DNA of 64,000 nucleotides from Flavobacterium gelidilacus DSM 15343. GTDB taxonomy: Bacteria > Bacteroidota > Bacteroidia > Flavobacteriales > Flavobacteriaceae. The notes under the pieces are model-generated. The model was not told where the DNA came from. It ran no database searches and worked only from the letters and a program-made list of their open reading frames with translations. The position numbers were made by a program, and so were the translations under genes. Each line of letters opens with the position of its first letter. The first letter of the stretch is position 1. Below are positions 52,233 to 61,694 of this stretch, one piece after another. The stretch is from NCBI RefSeq assembly GCF_000422685.1, contig NZ_AUGN01000011.1:92762-156761 (forward strand), read 5' to 3'.

Positions 52233-53624
52233 TTATTCCAATCCATCAATTTTAATATTCATTTTACCAGAAGTTGTAATGAATGCAATGATGGCTTTAT
52301 TGGTTAATTCTACTTTTTCAAAATTAAAATCATCCAAAGAACCATTTACAAAAACACCTTTCATTGGGGAATAATTATTCAAATAAGGTTCCATGTTCTT
52401 TTTTCCTTCGTCTAAGTTTTCTTGAATAGAATAACGACAACTTTCTTTTATCTTATTTAATATGGTGCCTTGTAACAACCAATTTGCAGATTTTAACAAA
52501 ACGCTTTTTGTATTTAAAACATAATTTAACTCATCAAAATAAATTTCTTTTGATAATGCATTGAAGTTAGGATAACCCGATAAATAAATAGTTCCATTCA
52601 AACTTCCTGTTAAGTCTAAAGCAATAATTATTTTTTTGTCTTTTTGCCAAATTTCAACATGTTGAACGGTTACTTTTCGACTTCCCGAAGCAAATTCTTG
52701 ACCTTTAAAATTCTTAGTAATAATCTTTGAAGCACTTTGATAAGTTGAAACTGCAGCAACAGAAACTGTAACTTTATCTGGCATTTTTGCAACGGGCTTT
52801 AAAATTATTTTGCTTGCGTCATAATTATTTCTTGGTTCCATTCCAACCATGGTTTGCATGTCGCATTTTAAACCCATATCCATGGTTATTTTTCCGTTTT
52901 TTAATGCTGCATCTGTTACGTAAAGTTCAATCGGAATTAACTTAAACCAAGTTTCATAAGCATCACTACTCAAAAAAGGTTTGCTAATAACTCCTAAAGT
53001 TTCCAAAACTTGGGGTTTAAAGTCGCAAGATTTATCAATAGCATCATCGATCATTTTAGAAACTTTTGATTTAAAAATCGATAAGGTTGGATTAATGATA
53101 TATGTTATCGGAATTTTCTTTCCAGCTACTAAAATACTAGGGCTTTCATTCCAGTTAAAATCTTTAAGTTTTGATGTTGTGGTTAGTTTCCAATTGTTTA
53201 AATGAGCTTTGCTTTCTAAAGTGATTGTTCCGTCTAAACTAATTTGACGCGTGTCATTCAATCCAAAATACTCTGTTCCATATTTAAATTGTGACCAAAT
53301 TTTTAAAGGAATTTCAGAAGTGATAACTCCATTTTTCTCAGTTAACTTGATTTTTCCTGTCTTCCAAATTTTCATTTGCGTATTGTCGTCTTCTAAATTA
53401 TCGTCTTCATAAATTAAACCCGATAAATTTTTGTTAAGTTGATTTTCAATTTCATTTACAGAAATCTCAACAGGCATAGCAATAAAAGAAGTCTTGTTTT
53501 TGTAAACCATTGGACTGTCGTCTGAAGGTAAAGGTTTTAAAGCTTCAATCTTCTTAGTGGTTGCACAAGAATTAAATAATGTAATTACAAAAAACACAGC
53601 TAATAAGCACACGAAATGTTTCAT
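52233..53624 (-). CDS. DUF4403 lipoprotein
   Basis: A 463-residue predicted lipoprotein. The signal peptide ends in a lipobox (TLFNSC, lipidated C20). The rest is a long soluble beta-rich protein with repeated strands (IPLKIWSQF, SLDGTITLESKAHLNNWKL, PITYIINPTLS) and matches what I know of DUF4403, related by fold to lipid-binding TULIP-type proteins. PVEISVNEIENQLNKNLSGLIYED near the N-terminus is typical. Function is not established; a periplasmic lipid or ligand carrier is inference. It is transcribed alone, convergent with the small CxxC gene. Confidence 0.85.
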   Translation of the reverse strand: MKHFVCLLAVFFVITLFNSCATTKKIEALKPLPSDDSPMVYKNKTSFIAMPVEISVNEIENQLNKNLSGLIYEDDNLEDDNTQMKIWKTGKIKLTEKNGVITSEIPLKIWSQFKYGTEYFGLNDTRQISLDGTITLESKAHLNNWKLTTTSKLKDFNWNESPSILVAGKKIPITYIINPTLSIFKSKVSKMIDDAIDKSCDFKPQVLETLGVISKPFLSSDAYETWFKLIPIELYVTDAALKNGKITMDMGLKCDMQTMVGMEPRNNYDASKIILKPVAKMPDKVTVSVAAVSTYQSASKIITKNFKGQEFASGSRKVTVQHVEIWQKDKKIIIALDLTGSLNGTIYLSGYPNFNALSKEIYFDELNYVLNTKSVLLKSANWLLQGTILNKIKESCRYSIQENLDEGKKNMEPYLNNYSPMKGVFVNGSLDDFNFEKVELTNKAIIAFITTSGKMNIKIDGLE

Positions 53625-53728
53625 ATTAAAAGAATAATTTGATGTAAAATTAAAATTTTAATTGTTTCCTGTAACATTTTATTGAAAATTTGGTCTTATA
53701 AGAGAATTCAGAATGTAATTAATACAAA

Positions 53729-55051
53729 ATGATAACAAAAAAAATTATACTTTTTCTCTTGTTGGTTGGAATCCAAGTTTCCGCTCAAGATAAAAAATGG
53801 ACACTTGAAGAATGTGTGGATTATGCCATTAAAAACAATATTTCCATCAAACAATCGGAGTTGGATTTAAAAACTTCAGATGTTGAAAAAATGGAAGCTA
53901 TTGGAGGATTTTTGCCAACTTTGAATGCAAATGCTTCTTACAGTATGAATACTGGAGCAAGTATTAACCCTGTGACAAACCAGTTTCAAAATCAAACCTT
54001 CAAATCATTTTCAGCTTCAGCTAATTCAGGAGTTGTTTTGTTTAATGGTTTAGCTAACTGGAAAACACTACAGCGTTCAAAGTTAAATCAAATAGCAAAT
54101 ACTTATCGTTTAGATAAAATGAAAGATGATATTGCACTTTCTGTTGCAAATTCTTATCTGCAAATTTTATTTAATAAAGAGCAATTAAAAGTTTTAATTA
54201 ATCAAAATTCTATCACTAAAGATAATTTAATTAGAACACAACAATTAATTGATGCAGGTTCATTACCAGCTGGAGATATTTTTGAACTTCAGGCAACAGA
54301 CGCGACTCAACTACAACAAATTATTAGTGCAGAAAACACCCTTTTGATTTCTAAAATTGCCCTAAGTCAAATGTTATTAATTGAGAATTATGCAACTTTT
54401 GATGTTTCTGATGAAGAGATAGATTTACCTATTACAGATTTGAGTAATGAAACACAGCAAACTATTTTAACCAAAGCAAAAGAATCTGTAAATGATATTA
54501 AAATTGCCCTTTCAAATGTAGATATTGCTAAAAAAGATGTTTCTATTTCAAGATCTTCTTATTTGCCTACATTGTCAGCATTTGTTGGTTATAACACACG
54601 TTGGTCTGAAAGCACTCCGTTTAATTTTGCCGATCAGTTATCATTGTTTGATGGAACAGCGATTGGATTACAGTTAAATGTTCCAATTCTTAATGGGTTA
54701 GCCACAAGAGGAAGAGTTCAAAGAGCAAAAATAAATCAAGAACGTTCAGAATATCTGTTACAACAAGCAGAATTAGATCTAGAAACTAGCGTTTATCAAG
54801 CTTATAATGATGTAATTAATGCCAAAAAGAGTTACGAAGCTGCTCAAAAGACATTAAACGCACGTAGTCAGGCTTTTAAATTCTCAAAAGAAAGATATGA
54901 AGTAGGATTGTTAAATACTTTTGATTTTTCTCAATCATCAATAGCATTTGACAATGCGCAATCAGAATTATTAAGAACAAAATACGATTACATTTTTAGA
55001 ACTAAAATTTTAGAGTTCTATTTTGGAATACCATTAATAAATAAACAATAA
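53729..55051 (+). CDS. TolC-family outer-membrane efflux protein
   Basis: A 440-residue TolC-type outer-membrane channel. The signal peptide ends VQVSAQ. WTLEECVDYAIKNNISIKQSELDL is the characteristic opening. Two halves with long coiled helices follow (ENTLLISKIALSQMLL, RAKINQERSEYLLQQAELDL), each with a barrel segment (ANASYSMNTG, FVGYNTRWSES). It works with the adaptor protein encoded three bases downstream. The inner-membrane pump is not encoded here. Confidence 0.94.
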   Translation: MITKKIILFLLLVGIQVSAQDKKWTLEECVDYAIKNNISIKQSELDLKTSDVEKMEAIGGFLPTLNANASYSMNTGASINPVTNQFQNQTFKSFSASANSGVVLFNGLANWKTLQRSKLNQIANTYRLDKMKDDIALSVANSYLQILFNKEQLKVLINQNSITKDNLIRTQQLIDAGSLPAGDIFELQATDATQLQQIISAENTLLISKIALSQMLLIENYATFDVSDEEIDLPITDLSNETQQTILTKAKESVNDIKIALSNVDIAKKDVSISRSSYLPTLSAFVGYNTRWSESTPFNFADQLSLFDGTAIGLQLNVPILNGLATRGRVQRAKINQERSEYLLQQAELDLETSVYQAYNDVINAKKSYEAAQKTLNARSQAFKFSKERYEVGLLNTFDFSQSSIAFDNAQSELLRTKYDYIFRTKILEFYFGIPLINKQ

Positions 55052-55054
55052 ATC

Positions 55055-56362
55055 ATGTCAAAAAAAACCATTTTTATAGTATTAGGAATAATTGTAGCCG
55101 TTGTTGCAGGAATTATGATCTTTGGAAAAGGAGGAAACGATGATACTAAAATTGTTGAAGTTGCAAAAGCAAATAAGATGACAATAGTTGAAACTGTTTC
55201 CGCTACAGGAAAAATTCAACCAGAAGTTGAAGTTAAAATTTCGTCTGAAGTTTCTGGAGAAGTAATTGCTTTGCCAATAAAAGAAGGTCAACAAGTTAAA
55301 AAAGGAGATTTGTTGGTAAAAATTAATCCAGACATATATGTTTCTGGAGTAAACAGAACAGCTGCTTCTGTATCTAATACAAGAGCTGGTTTGACTCAAG
55401 CCGAAGCTCAAGTTAAAGAAGCTAAAGCTAATTATGACAGAAATAAAACGTTATTCGATAAAGGAGTGATTTCTAAATCAGAATGGGATAGAATTGTTTC
55501 TGCCTATGAAGTGGCTGTTGCCGGTAAACAATCTGCCTATTATAACGTACAAAGTGCAAGTGCTACTTTAACAGAAGCTAGAGATAACCTAGGGAGAACA
55601 ACAATTTATGCTCCAGCTGACGGAACAGTTTCTTTACTTTCTGTAGAATTAGGAGAGCGAGTTCTAGGAACACAACAAATGGCTGGTACAGAAATTCTTC
55701 GTATTGCTAATTTAAACAATATGGAAGTGGAAGTTGATGTAAATGAAAATGATATTGTTAAAGTAAGTATTGGTGATGAAGCAGATATTGAAGTTGATGC
55801 TTATTTGAAAAGAAAATTCAAAGGTACAGTTACAAGTATTTCAAACTCTGCAAGTACAGCTTTAACAGCTGATCAGGTAACTAACTTTAAAGTTAAAATT
55901 AGAATCGAAAAAGATTCATATCAAGATTTATTGGAAGGAAAAGCTGTAAATTATTCTCCTTTTAGACCAGGAATGACCGCAACAGTTGATATTATAACAA
56001 AAACTAAAGTTGATATTGTTGCTGTTCCAATTAGTGCAGTTGTTATAAAAGACGATACAACTTCTGTTAAAAAAGATATTTTAGCTGAATTAGAAAAAGA
56101 AGATCAAGAGAAAAAAGGAACAGCTCCAAAATCGGATCAAAAATTTGAATGTGTTTTTGTAAAAGTTGGAGATGTAGCTAAACTGAGAGTTATTAAAACA
56201 GGAATCCAAGACGATACAAATATCGAAATTATTTCAGGATTAAAACCAGGAGAAGAAATTATCGTTGGTCCTTATACAACAGTTTCAAAAGAATTAACAT
56301 CTAATGATAAAGTTCGATTGGAAAACGCAGATGATAAAAAAGCGAAAGCAAAGGATAAATAA
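55055..56362 (+). CDS. HlyD/MacA-type periplasmic adaptor protein
   Basis: A 435-residue membrane-fusion protein with an N-terminal membrane helix (TIFIVLGIIVAVVAGIMIFG). In order: lipoyl half (VSATGKIQPEVEVKISSEVSGEV), coiled-coil hairpin (RTAASVSNTRAGLTQAEAQVKEAKANYDRN), lipoyl return (TTIYAPADGTVSLLSVELGERV), beta-barrel domain and C-terminal domain. A Lys/Glu/Asp-rich insert lies near 346-362 and the tail is basic. MacA-like proteins link an ABC permease to TolC. A terminator directly follows and no ABC gene is next, so the partner pump is unknown. Confidence 0.94.
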   Translation: MSKKTIFIVLGIIVAVVAGIMIFGKGGNDDTKIVEVAKANKMTIVETVSATGKIQPEVEVKISSEVSGEVIALPIKEGQQVKKGDLLVKINPDIYVSGVNRTAASVSNTRAGLTQAEAQVKEAKANYDRNKTLFDKGVISKSEWDRIVSAYEVAVAGKQSAYYNVQSASATLTEARDNLGRTTIYAPADGTVSLLSVELGERVLGTQQMAGTEILRIANLNNMEVEVDVNENDIVKVSIGDEADIEVDAYLKRKFKGTVTSISNSASTALTADQVTNFKVKIRIEKDSYQDLLEGKAVNYSPFRPGMTATVDIITKTKVDIVAVPISAVVIKDDTTSVKKDILAELEKEDQEKKGTAPKSDQKFECVFVKVGDVAKLRVIKTGIQDDTNIEIISGLKPGEEIIVGPYTTVSKELTSNDKVRLENADDKKAKAKDK

Positions 56363-56386
56363 AAAATTCTAATTTCAATAAAAAAC

Positions 56387-56420
56387 AAAAAAGCATTTCA
56401 TTAACTTGAAATGCTTTTTT
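56387..56420 (+). terminator. Terminator after the adaptor gene
   Basis: GCATTTCA (56393-56400) pairs with TGAAATGC (56407-56414); flanking As and Ts extend the stem and supply the T-run. Confidence 0.9.
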
Positions 56421-56456
56421 GTTTTTAGAAATTTTTAGAACTAAATATAAAGGTTG

Positions 56457-56464
56457 TATTTTTG
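56457..56464 (+). promoter_or_regulatory. -7 element of tsaB
   Basis: TATTTTTG fits TAnnTTTG, 17 bases before ATG 56482, with TTTTTA about 20 bases upstream at the -33 position. Confidence 0.65.
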
Positions 56465-56481
56465 TACCGAAACAAACAACT

Positions 56482-57141
56482 ATGGCCTTAATTTTAAATA
56501 TAGAAACAGCTACAAAAAACTGTTCGGTTTCCATTGCAAAAGATGGAAAAACGATTGCATGTAAAGAAATTGCAGAGCAAAACTTTTCTCATGCGGAAAA
56601 ATTACATGTTTTTATAGAGGAATTATTAAAAGAGAATAATTTAAAATTTAATGTTTTAAAAGCAGTCGCTGTTAGTCAAGGGCCAGGGTCCTATACAGGT
56701 TTGCGAATCGGAGTTTCGTCTGCTAAAGGATTGTGTTATGCTTTAAGTATTCCAATGATTGCAATTGACACACTTGAGTTATTAGCAAGAAAAATTTCTA
56801 TTACAAATGGATTAATTATTCCAATGATAGATGCAAGACGAATGGAAGTATATTCGGCTATTTTCAATGTAGATTATATAAAAACAAGAGCAGTAGAAGC
56901 GGAAATTATTGATGAGTATTCATATTCAGAAATAAATGAAACAATTCATTTGGTTGGTGATGGAATTGCAAAGTTTAAAGATGTACTAACAGATAATAAA
57001 TTTGTTTACCATAATGATAAAGTTTATCCATCAGCAAATGAAATGAGTTTCTTGTCGTTTGAAAAGTACAAAAAAAGCGACTTTGTAGATGTCGCTTATT
57101 TTGAACCTTATTATTTAAAAGATTTTTTAATAAATAAATAA
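56482..57141 (+). CDS. tsaB: tRNA t6A modification protein TsaB
   Basis: A 219-residue ASKHA-fold protein that partners TsaD in making threonylcarbamoyladenosine at position 37 of ANN-reading tRNAs. ATG 56482 (MALILNIETATKNCSVSI) is the start; upstream codons back to 56419 overlap the promoter and terminator. The family motif SQGPGSYTGLRIGVSSAKGLCYAL is intact, followed by IPMIDARRMEVYSAIF. Length is normal. It ends one base from the stop of the convergent mscS gene with no terminator between them. Confidence 0.95.
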   Translation: MALILNIETATKNCSVSIAKDGKTIACKEIAEQNFSHAEKLHVFIEELLKENNLKFNVLKAVAVSQGPGSYTGLRIGVSSAKGLCYALSIPMIAIDTLELLARKISITNGLIIPMIDARRMEVYSAIFNVDYIKTRAVEAEIIDEYSYSEINETIHLVGDGIAKFKDVLTDNKFVYHNDKVYPSANEMSFLSFEKYKKSDFVDVAYFEPYYLKDFLINK

Positions 57142-57142
57142 T

Positions 57143-57967
57143 CTATTTTACAATTTTCTTAATTTCAACTTGATGTGGATATGGAATTTCAATTCCTGCG
57201 TCATCAAAGGCTAATTTACAGGCCTCTAAAACTTCAGCACGAACCGTCCAATAATCTTCCGATTTTGACCAAGGTCTAATTGCGAAATCGACTGAACTAT
57301 TGTTTAGTGTTTTTACAAAAACAGCAGGTTTTGGATCTTTTAATATTAATGGATGAGATTCTAATATATTAAAGACGACTTCTTTTACCTGTTTGAAGTT
57401 TGAACCATAATCAACACCAATCTCAAGATCTACACGTAAATTTCCGTTCACTGTAAAGTTAACAATCTTATCGTTAGATAAATTTGCATTAGGAATAATA
57501 GCTAGTTTGTTTTCTGGTAAAGTTATATATGTAGAAAACATTTTAATTTCTTTTACGGTACCTATTATGCCTTGTGCTTCAATTACATCGCCAACTCTAA
57601 ATGGTTTTAGTAAAATAATTAGAACACCACCAGCAAAATTAGATAATGAACCTTGCAAGGCTAAACCAACAGCTAAACCAGCAGCACCAAGTATGGCAAC
57701 AAATGAACTTGTCCCTATTCCTAATTGAGTAATTACTGTAATTAAAACTAAAATTCTCAATATCCAAAACACAAGGTTTCCAATAAATAATACTAGAGTA
57801 GGTTCAATTTCTCTTTTTCTCATTAATTTCTTAATAAGTTTTGTTATCATACTCGTTGCCCATAGTCCAACAAATAAAATAATTAAAGCGGAAATTAATT
57901 TTGGGGAATATTCTAATACGTAATTTTTAATGTAATCAAAATAGGTGGTAATTTCTTTTTCTGGCAT
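57143..57967 (-). CDS. Small-conductance mechanosensitive channel, MscS family
   Basis: A 274-residue channel that opens under membrane tension in hypo-osmotic shock. I chose ATG 57967 (MPEKEITTYFDYI); an upstream in-frame TTG at 57988 is part of the promoter element. Three helices are visible. The third is the pore helix GAAGLAVGLALQGSLSNFAGGVLI, followed by LKPFRVGDVIEAQGIIGTVKEI of the beta domain and an alpha-beta C-terminal domain ending IPYPHQVEIKK. This is the typical minimal MscS of about 275-286 residues. Confidence 0.96.
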   Translation of the reverse strand: MPEKEITTYFDYIKNYVLEYSPKLISALIILFVGLWATSMITKLIKKLMRKREIEPTLVLFIGNLVFWILRILVLITVITQLGIGTSSFVAILGAAGLAVGLALQGSLSNFAGGVLIILLKPFRVGDVIEAQGIIGTVKEIKMFSTYITLPENKLAIIPNANLSNDKIVNFTVNGNLRVDLEIGVDYGSNFKQVKEVVFNILESHPLILKDPKPAVFVKTLNNSSVDFAIRPWSKSEDYWTVRAEVLEACKLAFDDAGIEIPYPHQVEIKKIVK

Positions 57968-57985
57968 AATATTTTTTAATTTTAA

Positions 57986-58015
57986 CAAAGATATACTTTA
58001 AGATAAAATTGTCAA
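57986..58015 (-). promoter_or_regulatory. Promoter of mscS
   Basis: On the minus strand TTG (58015-58013), exactly 19 bases, then TATCTTTG (57993-57986): a full match to the consensus, 18 bases before the ATG. Confidence 0.85.
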
Positions 58016-58064
58016 ATTAAGAAGTGTTGAATGTGATTATATTAATAATAGTTTAACATTTTAC

Positions 58065-58100
58065 AAAAAAAATGCCCTTACAGTAATAAGAGCATTTTTT
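58065..58100 (-). terminator. Terminator after the dodecin gene
   Basis: AAATGC-x-CTTA pairs with TAAG-x-GCATTT (58070-58080 with 58087-58097, one mismatch). A-runs and T-runs on both sides let it work on the minus strand after dodecin. Confidence 0.8.
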
Positions 58101-58117
58101 AAATTTGAAAGTGATTG

Positions 58118-58318
58118 TTATTCAATTTCAAATGTTATTTTCAAGTTTACTCTAAATTCAGTAACTTCATTATTTTTAACGGCTGCACTTTGATCTTGAA
58201 CATAAACCGAGCGGATATGTTTTAAAGATTTTCCTGCATGTGCAACTGCTTTTTTAGTAGCATCTTCCCAGCTTTTTTCTGAGCTTGATAAAATTTCTAT
58301 TACTTTTAATACTGCCAT
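58118..58318 (-). CDS. Dodecin, flavin-binding protein
   Basis: A 66-residue dodecin. The protein forms a dodecameric shell that stores flavin in the cytoplasm. The sequence follows the family closely: VLKVIEILSSSEKSWEDATKKAV with the tryptophan that stacks on flavin, then KHIRSVYVQDQSAAVKNNEV and a last strand FRVNLKITFEIE. It is a single gene, with its own terminator. Confidence 0.95.
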   Translation of the reverse strand: MAVLKVIEILSSSEKSWEDATKKAVAHAGKSLKHIRSVYVQDQSAAVKNNEVTEFRVNLKITFEIE

Positions 58319-58482
58319 TTTGCTTTTTATTTAAATTAAAAAATAAACTTGAAGGTTAAATATAACAATTTATAACTAAATTCACAAATTATTATTTTGC
58401 ATTTTTTCAAATTGATAACATTGGCTTAACATTAATCCAGAATAGTTAGGGGAATTTTGCAACATTAAAAATTAAAGATTAA

Positions 58483-60726
58483 ATGGAACAAATTTATATT
58501 GTAATGTTGGTTGCTTTAGCAATTTTGGCTTCAGTAGATTTAATGGTCGGAGTTGCAAATGATGCCGTAAATTTTTTGAATTCAGGTATTGGTTCTAAAG
58601 CAGTTTCTTTTAAAACATTAATGATTGTTGCAAGTATTGGAATAGCGTTAGGAGCTTTGTTCTCTAGTGGAATGATGGAGATTGCTAGAAGTGGAATATT
58701 CACACCATCCATGTTTACATTTAACGATGTAATGATAATATTTTTGGCCGTTATGGTTACTGATGTATTATTACTTGATATATTCAATTCATTAGGATTG
58801 CCAACTTCTACAACCGTTTCTATTGTTTTCTCTTTACTTGGAGGAGCAGTTTGTTTAGGTACTTATAAACTAGTTTCAGGTGATGCTGATGGTTCTTTAT
58901 TGCAATTTATTAATCAAGAAAAAGCAACAGAGATTATTACAAGTATTTTGTTATCTGTAGTGCTATCTTTTTCTATTGGAGGATTTGTACAATATATATC
59001 TAGAATATTATTTTCATTTGAATATGAGAAGAAAGTTAAATATTTTGGAGCTATTTTTGGAGGAATTGGAATTACAGCAATTACTTTTTTTATTCTTTTC
59101 AAAGGACTTAAGAGTTCTTCTTTTATGACAAAAGACTTGAAAGAATTCATGACAGATCACCAATTAATGATTATTGCAGTTAGTTTCGTTTTTTGGACTA
59201 TTCTATCTCAAGTCTTAATCACACTTAAAGTCAATATTTTTAAAATTATAATTATTATTGGTACGTTTGCTTTGGCTTTAGCTTTTGCAGGAAATGATTT
59301 AGTTAACTTTATAGGTGTGCCAATGGCTGCCTTAGAATCATATCACATTTATGTTGCCAACGGTAGTGATGCAAATATGATGATGGGAGCTTTAGCGTCA
59401 AGCGAAATAAAAGCTAATTTTTGGCTTCTTTTATTAGGAGGCTTAATTATGGTTTACACTATTTGGACATCTAAAAAAGCGAAAGATGTTATTGCAACTG
59501 GAGTGGATTTGTCGAGACAAAGTGAGGGAACTGAGAAATTCGATGCCAATAATTTATCAAGAGTCGTTGTTAGAGGTGTTATGTATGTTGGTCAAGGATT
59601 AAATTATGTTTTGCCTAAAACAATACAATTAAATATTGACAAGCGTTTTGAAAAACCAAATGTAAAAATCAATAAGAATGATGCTCCTGCATTTGATATG
59701 GTTCGTGCATCTGTTAATTTAATGGTTGCAAGTATTCTTATTGCTATTGGTACTTCATTAAAACTACCTTTATCTACTACGTATGTTACTTTTATGGTAG
59801 CAATGGGTACGTCTTTTGCCGATAGAGCTTGGGATAGAGAAAGTGCAGTATTTAGAGTAGCGGGAGTGATTAACGTTATAGGAGGTTGGTTTATAACTGC
59901 TTTTGCTGCATTTTTAACAGCTGGTTTAATTACAATTGTTTTGCAATTTGGTAAAGTTTTTGCCTTTTTTGCTTTAATGATTTTGGTTACTATTTTGATG
60001 TATAAGAGTGCTAGAAATCATTCAAAAAAATCAAAAGAAAAAGAAGAAGATGAAACGCAATTAAATAAAGAGGATATTGTAACTATTCAAGAAATTATTT
60101 CTGAAAGTTCATCTCAAATTGCTAGAGTAATAAAGAAAACTAATGGTCTTTATTCTGATGTTGTTGATAATCTTGGACTTCAAGATTTAGCTAAGTTGAA
60201 AGAGAATAAAAAGAAACTTAAAAAACTAGAAAAAGAAGTTGACGAATTAAAGAACAACGTTTATTATTTTATTAAAAATCTAGATGAAACTTCAGTTGAA
60301 GCTAGTAAATTCTATATTCTTATTTTGGGATATTTACAAGATATGGTTCAATCAATTGGATACATCACTTCGAATAGTTATTCGCATATAAACAATAACC
60401 ATAAGAGTTTGAAGTTTAATCAAGTTAGAGATTTAAAATCTATTGATATTGACTTGAAGAACTTATTTGAAAGATTAGAAATAAGTTTTAGCAAAGAAGA
60501 TTTTACAAGTTTAGATGCTATTTTAAACGAAAAAAATACACTATTAGACGCTATTTCTTTACTTATCCAGAAACAAATAGCTAGAATTAGAACTACAGAA
60601 AATAGTCCTAAAAATAGTAAATTGTATTTCGGATTGCTTTTAGAAACAAATGACTTAGTAAAAGCGACTATGAATTTATTAGAGCTATTTAAAGAATTTA
60701 ATGAGCATGCAAATAAACCTAAATAA
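58483..60726 (+). CDS. PiT-family inorganic phosphate transporter with PhoU-like C-terminal domain
   Basis: A 747-residue membrane protein. Two inverted PiT repeats carry signature motifs: VGVANDAVNFLNSGIGSKA near 22 and LAFAGNDLVNFIGVPMAALES near 266; LGLPTSTTVSIVFSLLGG and LKLPLSTTYVTFMVAMGTS are the matching second motifs. Around twelve helices end near 507. After a charged linker (SKEKEEDETQ), residues about 525-745 form an alpha-helical domain like PhoU-related DUF47 (ISESSSQIARVIKKTNGLYSDVV ... YFIKNLDETSVEASKF). It takes up phosphate using an ion gradient; the tail is probably regulatory. Confidence 0.93.
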   Translation: MEQIYIVMLVALAILASVDLMVGVANDAVNFLNSGIGSKAVSFKTLMIVASIGIALGALFSSGMMEIARSGIFTPSMFTFNDVMIIFLAVMVTDVLLLDIFNSLGLPTSTTVSIVFSLLGGAVCLGTYKLVSGDADGSLLQFINQEKATEIITSILLSVVLSFSIGGFVQYISRILFSFEYEKKVKYFGAIFGGIGITAITFFILFKGLKSSSFMTKDLKEFMTDHQLMIIAVSFVFWTILSQVLITLKVNIFKIIIIIGTFALALAFAGNDLVNFIGVPMAALESYHIYVANGSDANMMMGALASSEIKANFWLLLLGGLIMVYTIWTSKKAKDVIATGVDLSRQSEGTEKFDANNLSRVVVRGVMYVGQGLNYVLPKTIQLNIDKRFEKPNVKINKNDAPAFDMVRASVNLMVASILIAIGTSLKLPLSTTYVTFMVAMGTSFADRAWDRESAVFRVAGVINVIGGWFITAFAAFLTAGLITIVLQFGKVFAFFALMILVTILMYKSARNHSKKSKEKEEDETQLNKEDIVTIQEIISESSSQIARVIKKTNGLYSDVVDNLGLQDLAKLKENKKKLKKLEKEVDELKNNVYYFIKNLDETSVEASKFYILILGYLQDMVQSIGYITSNSYSHINNNHKSLKFNQVRDLKSIDIDLKNLFERLEISFSKEDFTSLDAILNEKNTLLDAISLLIQKQIARIRTTENSPKNSKLYFGLLLETNDLVKATMNLLELFKEFNEHANKPK

Positions 60727-60760
60727 AAAAAAGAGCCAATGAAAATTGGCTCTTTTTTTT
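60727..60760. terminator. Bidirectional terminator between the phosphate transporter and nifU-like genes
   Basis: AGAGCCAAT (60732-60740) pairs with ATTGGCTCT (60745-60753), with As before and eight Ts after. It serves two convergent genes. Confidence 0.9.
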
Positions 60761-60775
60761 GAATTTAATTTAGAT

Positions 60776-61675
60776 TTATGCGTTTATAGCTTCAACAATT
60801 ATAGCTTCATCTTTTAGCATATCTTTCAACATATTCTCAATTCCATTTTTCAAAGTAAATGTTGAAGAAGGACATCCACTACAAGCACCTTGTAAAATCA
60901 CTTTTACGCGTTTCTCATTTTCATCATAAGAATCAAACATAATGTTTCCTCCATCTGCTTGAACGGCTGGTTTTACATATTCTTCAAGAATATTAATTAT
61001 CTGTTGTGAAGTGATATCAAGTTTGTCAAAATATGCTTCTTGACTTTTTTGATGTGTTTCTGTTTTTGTAATTAAACTTTCGTCAATAACTGTTTTGCCA
61101 GATTCAATATATTCTTTTATAAAGGTTCGAATTTCTAAAGTAATTTCTTCCCATTCTTTTACGCCATATTTAGAAATAGAAATGTAATTTTCGTCAAAGA
61201 AAACTTCCTTTACAAATGGAAAATTAAATAATTCTTTAGCTAATGGAGATGCTTTAGTTTCGTCAATGTTTTTACACTCTAATGCAGTTTTTGTTAACAT
61301 GGTATTGCTGACAAATTTTAATACATTTGGGTTTGGAGTTGTTTCTGCATAAATGCTAACAGGAATTTTCTTGTTGTCATCTGGATTAATTATAACAATT
61401 TCCCCACCATTTGTGATATAGGTTTGTATTTGTTCAGCTACTTCATCTTGCACATCTTTCCATTCTACAATAGAGTATTTTTCAATAGCAATAAAATTGC
61501 CAGAAATGTAAATTGTCTTTACAAAAGGCAGATAAAACAATTGTTTAGCTAAAGGAGAGTCTTTTGTTTCATCAATATTTTTGTATTCAAAACTTTTATT
61601 TTTAGTAATAAAATCTTCAAATTCAAATTTGATTATTTCTTTATTAGAGGTTGCTTTTATAGTTATGTTTAACAT
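60776..61675 (-). CDS. NifU-like iron-sulfur scaffold with duplicated Nfu N-terminal domain
   Basis: A 299-residue Nfu-type iron-sulfur carrier. Two Nfu N-terminal domains occur in tandem, about 1-90 and 108-192. Each has the same core: KNIDETKDSPLAKQLFYLPFVK in the first and KNIDETKASPLAKELFNFPFVK in the second. The second also has the classic TTPNPNVLKF opening. The C-terminal NifU domain (about 222-295) has VKPAVQADGGNI and the cluster-binding C265-x-x-C268 in GACSGCPSST. It carries or transfers Fe-S clusters to target enzymes. It is transcribed divergently from the adhesin gene. Confidence 0.94.
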   Translation of the reverse strand: MLNITIKATSNKEIIKFEFEDFITKNKSFEYKNIDETKDSPLAKQLFYLPFVKTIYISGNFIAIEKYSIVEWKDVQDEVAEQIQTYITNGGEIVIINPDDNKKIPVSIYAETTPNPNVLKFVSNTMLTKTALECKNIDETKASPLAKELFNFPFVKEVFFDENYISISKYGVKEWEEITLEIRTFIKEYIESGKTVIDESLITKTETHQKSQEAYFDKLDITSQQIINILEEYVKPAVQADGGNIMFDSYDENEKRVKVILQGACSGCPSSTFTLKNGIENMLKDMLKDEAIIVEAINA

Positions 61676-61694
61676 GATTAAGTTGTTTTTTTTG

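Noticed and set aside
56419..56481. ATG 56419 as start of tsaB
   Set aside because: The extension overlaps the terminator T-run and the promoter; the conserved N-terminus begins at 56482.
57968..57988. TTG 57988 as start of mscS
   Set aside because: The codon is part of the -7 element of a full consensus promoter, so it is not in the message.
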